Positions 36,601 to 48,600 of a stretch of DNA of 64,000 nucleotides are shown in pieces. The stretch is taken from positions 5,666,259 to 5,730,258 of the forward strand of contig SSNP01000006.1 in NCBI GenBank assembly GCA_006937955.1, given 5' to 3'. The stretch comes from Pachypanchax playfairii (lineage: Eukaryota; Chordata; Actinopteri; Cyprinodontiformes; Aplocheilidae). The translations under genes were made by a program, and so were the position numbers. Positions within the stretch are counted from its first letter, which is position 1. Every line of letters begins with the position of its first letter. Below the pieces are notes generated by a model, which was given only the letters and a program-made list of their open reading frames with translations, did no database searches and had not been told where the DNA came from.

Positions 36601-39600
36601 GGTTAGGAATGGGATGGCACTTCAGTTCATAGTATGAGTAAAGGCAGGTGAGCGAATACTTTTGGTAATATAGTGTATATATTGAGGCAACCATGGTGAA
36701 AATGCCTGGGCTCTTTCTAGGACCAGGACATTGCTGGAGCATGTATGAGGAAGAAATTGTACAGTTCTATACATGTATTTGTTGTTAAACTTGTTTATCA
36801 TCCGTTTAAATAAATCAGATTAAATAACAGGTATTAATGTTAATAAAGAAATGCTGCTCGTGTTTCTGTATGTTTTTAAGCTGATCTGACTCAAACTGTA
36901 TATCCTCTGAATGTTTAACAGATGATTATTATTATGGTATTATCCTGGACAGCCCCGCCCGTCCTGTGACTAAGGGAGATCCTGTTACTCTGAGCTGCAG
37001 ACAGAAAGAACAAAAACCACTTTCCTCTGTGTTTTTCTATCACAATGACAAACTTCTCCAAAATGACAGCAGAGGGGAGCTGAACATCTCTGCAGTATCA
37101 AGGTCAGACGAAGGTTTCTACAAGTGTAAACATTCAGGAAAGGAGTCACCACAGAGCTGGATGTCAGTTAAGGGTGAGTAGAATTAAAATATTTGATGCT
37201 TTTTATTTAGTAAATCACTTTGTTGTCTGAGAGGAACAAAATAAACTCTGATTATGTTTCTGTGCTGGAGGTTTTTGTCTGTGTTCAAGTTTGAAGTGAC
37301 ATTTATCTGGAAACAGAGAACCAGGCTGTGGCTGATCTCAAATGCAAAGAGGCAGAGAGTGTTTTGGCTGGATATGAACAGTTTATTGAACACAAAGTAG
37401 ACAAAACCCCAAAACAGTTCTTCTGTAGATGACAGGGGGGTTAGTTTATGTGTCCAAAATTCGTACTGAGAATCCAAATGAAGAAAACCAGGAAGCAGAC
37501 TTAACTTATAGTTTGGAGGGAGCAGTCAGGCCATGGTCCAGGAACAGAGCTAAATCCAAACACCAGGTTGTCCAAAAACTCATGCAAAGGTGCAGGCAAA
37601 CATCAGGTGGATCTCAGCAGTCAAGGACAGGCAATAGAACCCACTGTGAGAACACTGTGAGATGACTATGGCAGAGCTGGAAAGTTGCAAGAAAGGTTAA
37701 ACAACTATTAAAGAAAAGTTTAAATCAGTATTTATAAAAATATGTTTTTATAAGTATAATGATGAAGAAATTAAATAGTGACTAATAATTGTCTATTGTC
37801 TGTGGGTGGACTTGTGTTTGGAATATTGATGTTGTAAGAGACGTTTCATTGATTGACAGCAGTGGGAGGTTCATGTAACAGTAGAGTTCAGATTTGGTGT
37901 GATTCACTTCAGGGGGTCTCAAATTATTGCACATAATTCTTTCAAACATAACTAATTTAAAATAAAATACATCCATCAATCCATCTTCTTCTGCTTATCC
38001 TGTGTCGGGTTGCAGAGGCAGCAGTCTGAGTGGGGACACACAGACTTCACTGTCCATTCACAACTCCTCCAGCTCTTCAGGGGAGACCCTTACCCAGCCA
38101 TGGGAGAGACATACTGTATGCTGTGTCCATATTCAGGGTCTGTATACTGCTGAGAGTCCCTCCCAACCGTTCTAAAAATGACGGTTCCTTCAAGAACACA
38201 AAAACTGGAAGTTGGTGTCTTGTGAATTTGGACGCTTCTACCCTTCCTTCTGTTCTCGCCCTTACACTTTGCGCATGTCCGGTCGCCTTGCAACCATGAC
38301 GATGCTAAACAAAAGCAGTTAAAATGGAGCGTGAACAAAGTGTCCTTCTTCTCACATTTATTCTCCAAAGACTTATTAAAATATTGTCCTGTGTTCTGTA
38401 AATAGTTTTATTTCTGTATATTATTGAGTTTTGTACCGTAAAATATTCACTACAAGTCATTAAACAACTCTCATGAGCCTATATAAAATTCATTTTCTTG
38501 TTAATAAACGATCCATGTACCGTAAGGGAAATTAAATGTAAAGTATTTCTTTCACTCAGTTTATTCTGAAGAAGTTTATAACATAAAACGTAAAAAACTT
38601 GATGAGAGCTCTTGATCCGTGTCCTCCTCTTCCTCACTGCTGGCTGAGAATAGGATTTATAAATAGAATTATTCTTGTACCTCCACCCCACAGGTTGTTC
38701 CAGCACTTGATAAAGTTTTTTTTTCCTGCTTTTTCATCCCTAAAACATATTTGAAAAAGCTTAAATCACTAACAAGAAATTACCTGTATGTGTAAATACT
38801 TACACAGGAGGTACAAACGGGAATGTTTTTGAGATGTAAACATACAATAAAAACATAGTTACGCTAAAACCAAAGACCTAATTAGACCACCGCTGTAAGA
38901 ATTTACTTTTTTTACCGCTAGTTTTTAAAAAAAACTTACATCTGAATCCAAACTCCTCTCCCTCTGCGCTACCTCTCACTTCATCCGTAATTGGTTTAAA
39001 CTCTCTGCTGAATTGTCTGATAAAGCGACTGCATCACTGCAGGTGCTGCACTGATTCGTCTGTTGATCTGACACTCCATCCGCCCCTTACTCGCAAACAA
39101 GACTCCAGGACAGTTGAATTCCTCCACTTGGGGCAAGGACTTTCCACCAACCAGGAGAGAGCAAGGGACTTTTTTCCAGTTAAAGAGGCCATTTTTATAC
39201 AAATTTCATGACTTTGTTCTAATTCCTTAACTCATTCAGAGCCAATGAAGTCTATAGACGTCAAACAGAATCCAAATGCTTGATGCCAATGATGTCTTGA
39301 TGTCTCAAGTGTTTTTATTAGCTTATACACTGCTAAACACTCTGGGGCAGCTTTTAAGCAAGTATCAGCTTGTTACATGCTGTAGTTAGTCCTATGATCC
39401 TAGTGGGGGCAGTGGTGTACTTCTCTGGGTGAGAAGGAAGAGAGACCTTCCTTATAAAAGGCATGTGGCAGTGGAGGGGCCTTGGCAATCAGTGTGGACG
39501 AGTGGCAAATTCTTGGCAGAGGGAAGAACAAGAGTCTCTGAAGCAGCTGTGAATCAACACTGTGTTCGGAGTTATTCCAAAAAAGAATAGAATTGATAAA

Positions 39601-42600
39601 ATGGAGAAGGTGGTGGTGATGATATGAATAAAAATCCCCCCAGTGCCAGAGTCTGATCTACCGAGACTAAGTAGATTATGCCGAACATTGCGCGAAATTT
39701 TTCTAGCAATCATAGTGAACTTGAGCCAGACTCATCTGACCAATGGCTTTTCTGCCTAAGCAGAGACCAAAGAGAGCAAGGCTTCCTGTTTTCTCCCACA
39801 CTGCGCTTGGCAACAGCGCACCGGGTTTCTCCCTGTTTGATGCAGAGTTCAGGTGGGGAGCAAACCTGAGTCCACGCCCAGGCACAGTGCTCATGTTTGA
39901 TTGACAACATGTTCTACATGTTGAAGAACATGTAGAGCTAATGAACTGAACATGTTCTTCTAAAGGTTCAGTTTAGAGACAAGCTCAACATCTTCCTCTC
40001 CTGCTGCAAGCCAAACTGTCCTCCACCCTCCCTTCATCCACAGTTTCCCTGTCACACCTCAACTGTCTCACCTTCTACCTCAGTCATGAATGCTATCTCT
40101 GGTCCTTTTCCATCATATCCAACATCAGAAGAAGCTGGTGTCCCTATTGCCTCGACCTCCTGCCTGTCTGTATCTAGCAGTCAGGTGAAGAAGCAACTGG
40201 ATAGACTGAACAAGGCAGCTGGTCCAGATGGTGTTAGTCCCAGAGTCCTAAAGGCTTGTACAGATCAGCTATGTGTGATTCTGCAGCATATCTTCAATGT
40301 CAGCCTCACCAAGGAGAAGGTAGCAATTCTACGGAAAGCATCCTGCCTTGTTCTAGTACCAAAGACATCTCATCCACTGGCCGCTAAAGACTACAGGCCT
40401 GTTGCCCTAACATCCCACATCATGAAAGTCTTGGAGAGACTCATATTGATCTACCTAAATAAGCAAACAAGCACGTTTCAAGACCCACTGCAGTTTGTTT
40501 ATTGCCGTGGACTTTGAGTAGAAGGCACCATCATACACCTGCTTCAACAAACCCTGTCATCTGGACAAAGCAGGCAGCACTCGGAGGATCATGTTCTTAG
40601 ATTGCTCCAGTGTCTTTATTACAATTCAGCCTGAGCTATTGTGTCAAAAACTCCAGAAGACACAGGTGGTGGCCTCCACAGTCACCTGGATTAAAGACTA
40701 CATCACAAACAGACCACAGTTTGTGAGAGTTGTATGTCTGAACAAGTTATCAGCAGCATAGGAGCACCACAGGGGACTGTACTCTCACCCTTCCTTTTCA
40801 CTCTGTACACCTCAGACTTTCAGTACAGGTCAGAGTCCTGTCATTTACAAAAATACTCTGATGACTCTGCAGTTGTTGGTTGGATCAGAGATGGACCAGA
40901 CAGAGTACAGAGAACTGGTGGACTGCTTTGTGGCCTGGTGTGGGAACAATCATCTCATCTTGAATAAGAAAAAGACAAAGGAGATGACTGTTGATTTTAG
41001 GAAAAGCAGCAACATGCCAAAACCCATTTCCATCATGGAGAAGAAGTGGAGGTGGTGGAGTATAAATACCTGGTGTTCACCTGGACAACAGACTGAACTG
41101 GAGACACCTAGGCGCTGTTTGCCATGGGAGACTCTATCAGGGGCACAAAGCCCCCAACATCGTAGCTCCTAGGATTACTCTGGCACTCAAATCCCTTGAT
41201 CATTATAAGGTGGCAGTTCTAGGAGGAGAGATAAGATATATAAATATTACAAGACCTACATTTAGTTTTTATTGACTTTAGGGTTTGATGTTTTTACATA
41301 TCCTGTAAATAAACAGTATTCGGTGTTCAGAGATCAGACAAGGGTCTGACATGTTTCTCTCTCTAATAGATAAACCTCATCCTGTCCTCACTGTGTCTCC
41401 ATCATGGCTGAGTCCTGGAGACTCAGTGACTCTGAGCTGTGAGGTTGAACATTCATCTGCAGAATGGAGGTTCTTCTGGTATAAAGCTGTTCCTAAACTA
41501 CCAGGTTACTCCTACAGCTTTGAGCTGCTGCCTGGTAGAACCAACGGGACTGAACAGAACTCCTTCATCATTCATGGACAGAAACTCACAGCAGGATACG
41601 TGTGCAGAGCAGGAAGAGGAGAACCACTGATTTACACTAATTTCAGTGAACCAAAGTTTACCTGGACTGCAGGTCAGTATGTTTTTATTTGTTCTCAGTG
41701 AGTGAAACTTCAGCATTAGCTTAGATTCAACAGTTCGTAACTTGTTATTAACATTATTTTTACCTTGACAAAAGGGCCACAGTCTTATTTCACCTTTAAA
41801 ACAATAAGATTAAATAGTTTCTGTCAGTTAAGCTTAACAAGATCTTTAGAATCTTTATAAATTGTATCTTTCTGTTTGTAACTAATTTGCAAAGTGAGAT
41901 TGAAAAACATTTAAATTGAACTCTGTTTATTAAAGGGACATAAGGCAAGATTTGTGAAAAACTACACATGCATTTCCAGTTTATTCAATGCTAATGGGTC
42001 ATGAAGCATTAAAAACCCAAAATAACGAGGCCATCCTCATATATGTCTGTTGCCTTGGAAACGCTGTGTGCCACATAATGTGCTGCAGTTCGACGTCCGA
42101 ATTTCCCGCGCAGTTGTAGGGATGTGACGTAAATTGACGCTGCATGCGCGTTGCCGACAGCTCTTGAACCGGAAGTACATGGCCGCCGTGGACTTGGATT
42201 CGAACACTGAAGGTATACTTATGGATGTTTCTCCAGCCAGCTAACGACCTGCATCCACTCTCACCCCCCAAAAAAGTGGCACCACGAAGAAAAAAAAGAC
42301 TTTATCAGCGGCATCTCGTGAGTCTAAAAAAAAATATGACCGAAGCCGGGCAGGCACCCGCATAAATATTGGATATACGTTCGGTTCATGGAGGGAACTT
42401 CAGCTGCATTTGGGAGTGAAAACGGATGCTGACATGGCTCATTTCCTTGTGACCAGGTGAGAAAACATTATAGGTCGTGTTTAGAGCCTGATACAGTATG
42501 AAAATGATGAGATCAAATCAAATAACAGAGTGGAGAGACCTGACGTGAAGTATGTTAGCCTCCCCGGTGCAGTGCTGTGAAGACGAACCATCTGTAAAGT

Positions 42601-45600
42601 GTCTGTGCGCGCTCCCGTGCCGGCTTGGCTGGTGGCTGCAGTTAGCCACAGCGCCTGTCGCGGCAGCACTGAGTCAGATTTTGTAAAGCTGCCTTAAGTT
42701 CCTTTAAATAAAAAAATAACAAGTGAGTCATAAAGCGGAAACATCACTGATAAATAAGCATAAAAAAATCAAGTGAAATTTCAAAATACTGAACAATAAC
42801 ATACTGTGTAAGTTTAAATGAAAGATACATGAACAGATTAAACCTGTGGAAATAAGAACATTTGTACATTTTCTAAGTATAAACCAAAGTTTGATCAACT
42901 TGTTGATGTTCACTGATCTTCAGTGTGAAGGAAACAAGAAGGATGTTTTAATAAGTCATATTCAGTTTGTCTCTGACTTTAGTTAAAAGTTCATCATATT
43001 ATTTTTCAGATTTTCATCCAGCAGCGTCTCTCACAGTGAGTCCTGACAGAGTTCAACACTTCACGTATGAATCTGTCACTCTGAACTGTGATGGAAACTC
43101 TACTGAGTGGAGAGTGAAGTGGTTTAATGAACCAGACCAACTGTCAGACTGCAGCTACTTGGGAACAACAACTGGATCCTCATGTATAATAAACACACGC
43201 CGGTCTCATAGTGGTGTGTACTGGTGTGAGTCTGGATTAGGAGAGTTCAGCAAAGCAGTCAACATCACTGTACACAGTATGTTTATCATTTAATATCATT
43301 TTATTTACATTCTTCATGTCTTTAAAACTCAGATATAATTTAGTTTGAGTTTATTTCTGTACAAAACCATCAAACAATAAATAGTTCCAAAGGTTCATGT
43401 TTACTGTCAGAAACTTTACAGAAGCTTCTTCAAAAACTCTCAAATAAAAACAGAAAAGTTCATTAATTATAATATTCACTCAGTTCTTCTTTTGGGTGGA
43501 CTTGACTTGTGGTTGGAATATTAATGTTGTTAGAGATGTTTCATTGATTGACAGCAGTGGGAGGTTCATGTAACAGCAGAGTTCAGATCTGGTGTGATTC
43601 ACTTAGGGGGTCTCAAATTATTGCACAGAATTGTTTCATACATAAATATGATGAATATATTATATAAAGTTTTATTTTGGGGTAAGAAACGATTTATAAA
43701 TATTACAAATCTTAAATTTAGTTTTAAATAAATCAGATTAAATATCAGGTATTAATGTTAATAAAGAAATGCTGCATGTGTTTCTGTATAAACCAGATTT
43801 TCCAGAATGTTTTCCAGCTGATTTCTCAACTTAATATTCTCTGACTGTTTTCCAGATGATGATGATGGTATTATCCTGGAGAGCCCCGCCCATCCTGTGA
43901 CTAAGGGAGATCCTGTTACTCTGAGCTGCAGACAGAAAGAACAAAAACTACTTTCCTCTGTGTTTTTCTATCACAATGACAAACTTCTCCAAAATGACAG
44001 CAGAGGGGAGCTGAACATCTCTGCAGTATCAAAGTCAGATGAAGGTTTCTACAAGTGTAAACATTCAGGAAAGGAGTCACCACAGAGCTGGATGTCAGTT
44101 AAAGGTGAGTAGGATTAAAATATTCGATGCTTTTTTTTTTTTTTTTTCAAATTTTATTTATTAACTTTTTGATTTTAAACAAGGCTTATACATATCACAG
44201 AGGCACATAGTATTGGTCAAGGCATGATTAGCATAAAAATAAACTAAACTTCTAGCCTTGTACAACAAAATAGTTTTAGAAATAATTTATGAAAAATATT
44301 TTTAAAAGAAAAAACAATTAAAAAAAATAAATAACAAACACAAACATTAAAGGGGTTACAAAAAGGCATTAGCTAATACGAAAGTTCACAAGAACCTGAC
44401 AGTGCTGAAATTAACAAGTTATCTACAATTTCAAGTATTCTAAGAGGGGTCTCCATGTAGTGTAAAATTTCTGAGGGTTACCTGATATCTCATGTCTAAG
44501 TTTTTCAATATGCAAAACCCCGACAAATTCCCTGTGCCATACAGTGAAATGAGGTGGCGTGTCTGATTTCCATTCTTTTATAATGCATCTTTTCCCTGTA
44601 ATCATAACATAAACTATAATTGTGCGTAAATCATGGTTCATTTTTGCCAGAATGTTAGAGAATCCCAACATGGCCGTTTCAGGGTCAGGGTCAATATGGA
44701 TCTTTAATGCACATGAATACCAGTTAAATATTGATTTCCAGAAACTTTGAACTAATGGACATAACCAGAACTGGTGTGCTAAAGTGCCATGAGCAGTTTT
44801 GCATCTATTGCAAAAAGGAGAGGTCTGGGGAAAAAATTTATGCAGCTTAATTTTTGAATAATGCAACATATGTAAAACTTTAAATTGTATCAACTGAACT
44901 CTGGCATTAATAGAACAATGATGTGAGCTGCTTAATGCGGTCTTCCACACATCATCTGTAATTGTAATATTAAGATCCTCCTCCCAAATTTGTTTAATCT
45001 TCATTGCAGGTTGAGCAATCTTAATTAAGAAAAACTCAACCAACGATGAAATCAAACCTTTAGAGTCTGGAGGACAATTTTAAATAAAGAATTATCTCCG
45101 GGAAGGGAATCATACAATGGTAGATTTTGTCGCATATAATTCCTTAATTGTAACAATTGAAAAAAATGAGTTTTAGGGAAAGTATATTTCCTTTGTAGCT
45201 GATCAAATGAGCAGAGTTGTTTATTAATGTAAAGATTTTTTATAGATTTAATACCCTTACAGTCCCATTCTTTAAAATCAGCATCAGTAAATAAGGGCGT
45301 AAAAGCGTGATTATGCCATATAGGAGCTTGCACAGATGTATTTGGAAATTCAAAATGCTTTCTGATTTGTAACCAGACTTTTTGACAGTGAGACAAAATA
45401 AAATGCTCTCCTTTTACGGGAGGACATTGGCCTAAGTGATGAAAACAGGATTGCTTGAAGGGAAGTTTTTGATGTTAAGCTTTGTTCAATTGTTAGCCAA
45501 GAAGGAATTTCATTTAATGAATCCAGATTTTCTTATTGCCAATATACCAATGTCCTAACATTGGCAGCCCAATAATAATATAAAAAGCACGGTAAACTTA

Positions 45601-48600
45601 GACCACCACACTCCTTTGGCTTTTGAAGATGTTGTTTAGAACTTCTATTGGCCTTGTAACCACAAATAAATGGCAGAATGACAAAGTCAATCTGTCTAAA
45701 GTACAACCTAGGTATGCATATTGGGATATTTTGAAATAAATAGAGGAACCTCGGCAGCTACACCATTTTTACAGTATTTACTCAGCCTATTAATGAAATC
45801 GGTAATGTCCTCCATTTTTCTATGTCCTTTTTTAAAGAATTTAACATTTCCAAGAAATTATGTTTGAAAAGTAAATTAGGATTTTTTGTGATTTTTATCT
45901 GTAGATATTTAACAGTATTTGAGATTTTGAGTTGGGTTGACGTTACAAAAGACAGATCCAAGTCAGCTCCAAGTGCTACTAGATCGCTTTTCTGCCAGTT
46001 TATAGTATACCCCGACACATTTCCAAAAGAGTTTATTTAAGCCAATAAATGAGGAACAGACTGTTCGGGGTCAGTTACAAAAATTACAATGTCATCAGCA
46101 TAGAGTGAGATTTTATGGTCCACGCCGCCAATAGAAATAGGTATGATTAACTGATTTTCTCTAATGCTAATTGCTAATGGTTCAATGGCCAGGGCAAACA
46201 GCAACGGCGATAGGGGACATCCCTGACGAGTAGATAAACCCAATGTGACATACTGTCAAGGAGGGATTTCCAACAGTACTTAGCCATAAACTAAGCTGCT
46301 AAAACACTACCACCCTATTCCTTTACCGATATTGAGAACAATGTCAAATAAAACATCTTGCTGTTAACTAAAGTAAATATTCAATATATCGAGAATATAA
46401 ATTTGCAAAAACTGGAACTAAATATATATACATATAAATGCAACCAAAGTTGATGCCAAAACTTTTAACCCTGAGGTGACATTACCTGAGCTGTGTTAGA
46501 CAGAGTCAGACAGATTCTTCCACAACAACACTTTAATAGTCGAGCGAGTCTGTTAGTGGTCAGTCTTATTTTTTTGAAGCCTCTCTGCTGGAAACCAAAC
46601 CATCTGCAAACCTCGCCACCTCCTCCGGGGTGTCAAACCGGGACGTAACATTGCCATGGGTAACAATCAGACGTGTGTCATGTTTCCAGGGGTTTGTATT
46701 GAACTCTAAGAGTGACCCAGACTTCAGACCAACACACAGGAGTCCGTACTCAGTGAAACAGTGTTTAATATTTACAGTGATAATAATACAGGAGAAATGT
46801 GCAAGGCTCTGGAGGTCTCGGGCAGGAGCGACTCAGGAGGAGATCTGGGGGCGGAGGAGAAACAGGTTAGTGATGTGATTATTTTTCCAGATGAGTAATG
46901 GTGCTGGCTGCGGTGCGTGGGGAGTGTGCTCAGAGACTTACGGGATAGTGGAGGCAGGGTGTGCGTGGAGGAGGACTGAGGAGCCAGCAGTGGTGGTGGT
47001 GAGTTCCAGGAGTTGGTGATGAGAAGGTAATCCGGGGTTGATAATAGAAGCCAGGTTCGAAGGGGAAGCAGGGGTGACAGCTTGGTTGTGGTTCTGACCA
47101 GGACAGGTGCGGGAAATCCATAGGGGACCGGAGAGAGACCAGGAGCCAGGGAGACGGTCATGGAGACGCCACGACAGGGAACCAAGAGCCCTCCGGACGG
47201 CGCGGCGGACGGCCAGCGCAAGTGGAGGCACTCAAGACCAGGGACGACGATGGCGTCTGTCTCCAGTTCCTTCTCTGGTTAAATACCCAGCCCTGAAGAG
47301 CTGGATAACGAGCCGCACCTGGAAGCACTGATCAGCTGCTGCCACGCCCTGCAATGAGAGGTTAGTCCAAACTGCAAACACCACTCACCAGCCGAGAACC
47401 TGACAGTACTCCCCCTCTTAACGGATGCCTCCTGGGGGCCGAACCAAATGCCCAGCAGGACCTGAAAAGGAAGCACAGAGAGAGCTGGGACGGGAAGTGG
47501 TTCTGGCAGAGGAGGTGGGCTGGACTGAGGCGGTGGTGGTGGATGTGGAGGACTGGACTGGGATGGAGGAGGGGGAGGAGGAGGAATTTTTAAAGTCCGT
47601 GATGAGGGTTGGGTCGAGTATGAAGGACCGTGGGACCCATGAGTGGTTCTCGGGACCGTAACCTACCGTACTGACATCCTCGGCCCTGAGGACGGACTTC
47701 CACGATCCTACACACAGTGAAGGCGGGGTGACCATCTATGATATGGGCAAGAGGAGGAGGAGGATCGTCAGTACTAAGGGAACTGATTTGGACGAGCTTG
47801 ATTTGAGAGACGTGAAAGACGGGGTGAATGCGAAAGTGTGAGGGGAGCTTGAGGTGGACTGTAGTGGGACTAATGACGGTATCTATGGAATAAGGACCTA
47901 GAAAAGGGGTGCAAGCTTACGGGAAGTGAAAGGGAAGTTGTGTGAGGATAACCAGACCTTCTGACCAGGTGAGTATGTGGGAGATTGAATCCTCTTCCAG
48001 TCTGCCTGAACCTTGTTCTGGGCAGCCGTTCTTTGCAGAGCTTGCTGAGTTTGTGACCAGATCCTGCGAATGTTTAGAATGTGTGACCTTACAGTGGAGA
48101 TGACAGGATCTGGATGTGAACTGGGAAGGAGTGAGGGCTTGAAACCGGAACAGACTTCAAAAGGGGAGAGACCAGTGGCAGAGGAAAAGTGCGTGTTGTG
48201 TGCATACTCGACCCAGGGAAGGTGACGAGACCAGGAAGTGGGGTTCTGTGAGCACACGCACCGCAGCTGATTCTCGATTTCCTGATTCATGCGTTCGCAT
48301 TATCTGTTGGTCTGTGGGTGGTATCCGGAGGTGAGTTTTGTCTTTGATCCTAGGGCGGTGCAGCAATCCGCGATCTGGCGAGTAGTCCAGTTGAGCTGAG
48401 GATTGTGGAGGTTGGGCCATGGATACCCCAAAACAATCGGAGCTTCTGTGGAGGGAAAGGTAAGAAAACTTAATTCTTCCGTATGGTTACCGGAAACAGT
48501 GAGTAGTACCGGTTCAGTGGTGAAGCGTATAGTAGTCATGGTGCTGCCATCTAGCGCGTTGATGTTGATAGGAGGATCGAGAGGGTTTAAAGTGAGTCCT

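Noticed and set aside
37174..37320. A second transmembrane exon after cassette 1, which would make two separate receptor genes
   Set aside because: The intron matches the one before the transmembrane exon only up to CTGGAAACAGA, then breaks off; no hydrophobic exon follows and no new signal-peptide exon was found before Ig9.
39905..39940. An imperfect palindrome (GTTCTACATGTT...AACATGTAGAG)
   Set aside because: About 10 paired bases in AT-rich DNA is within what chance gives in a window of this size; no other support.
47425..47661. A plus-strand acidic frame (GWTEAVVVDVEDWTGMEEGEEE)
   Set aside because: It is antisense to the gypsy internal region and driven by a GGA/GAG-rich stretch.
46772..47735. 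Several overlapping open frames on both strands around 46.8-47.7 kb
   Set aside because: They lie in the gypsy LTR and the polypurine region. Their proline/serine-rich translations reflect GC-rich composition.
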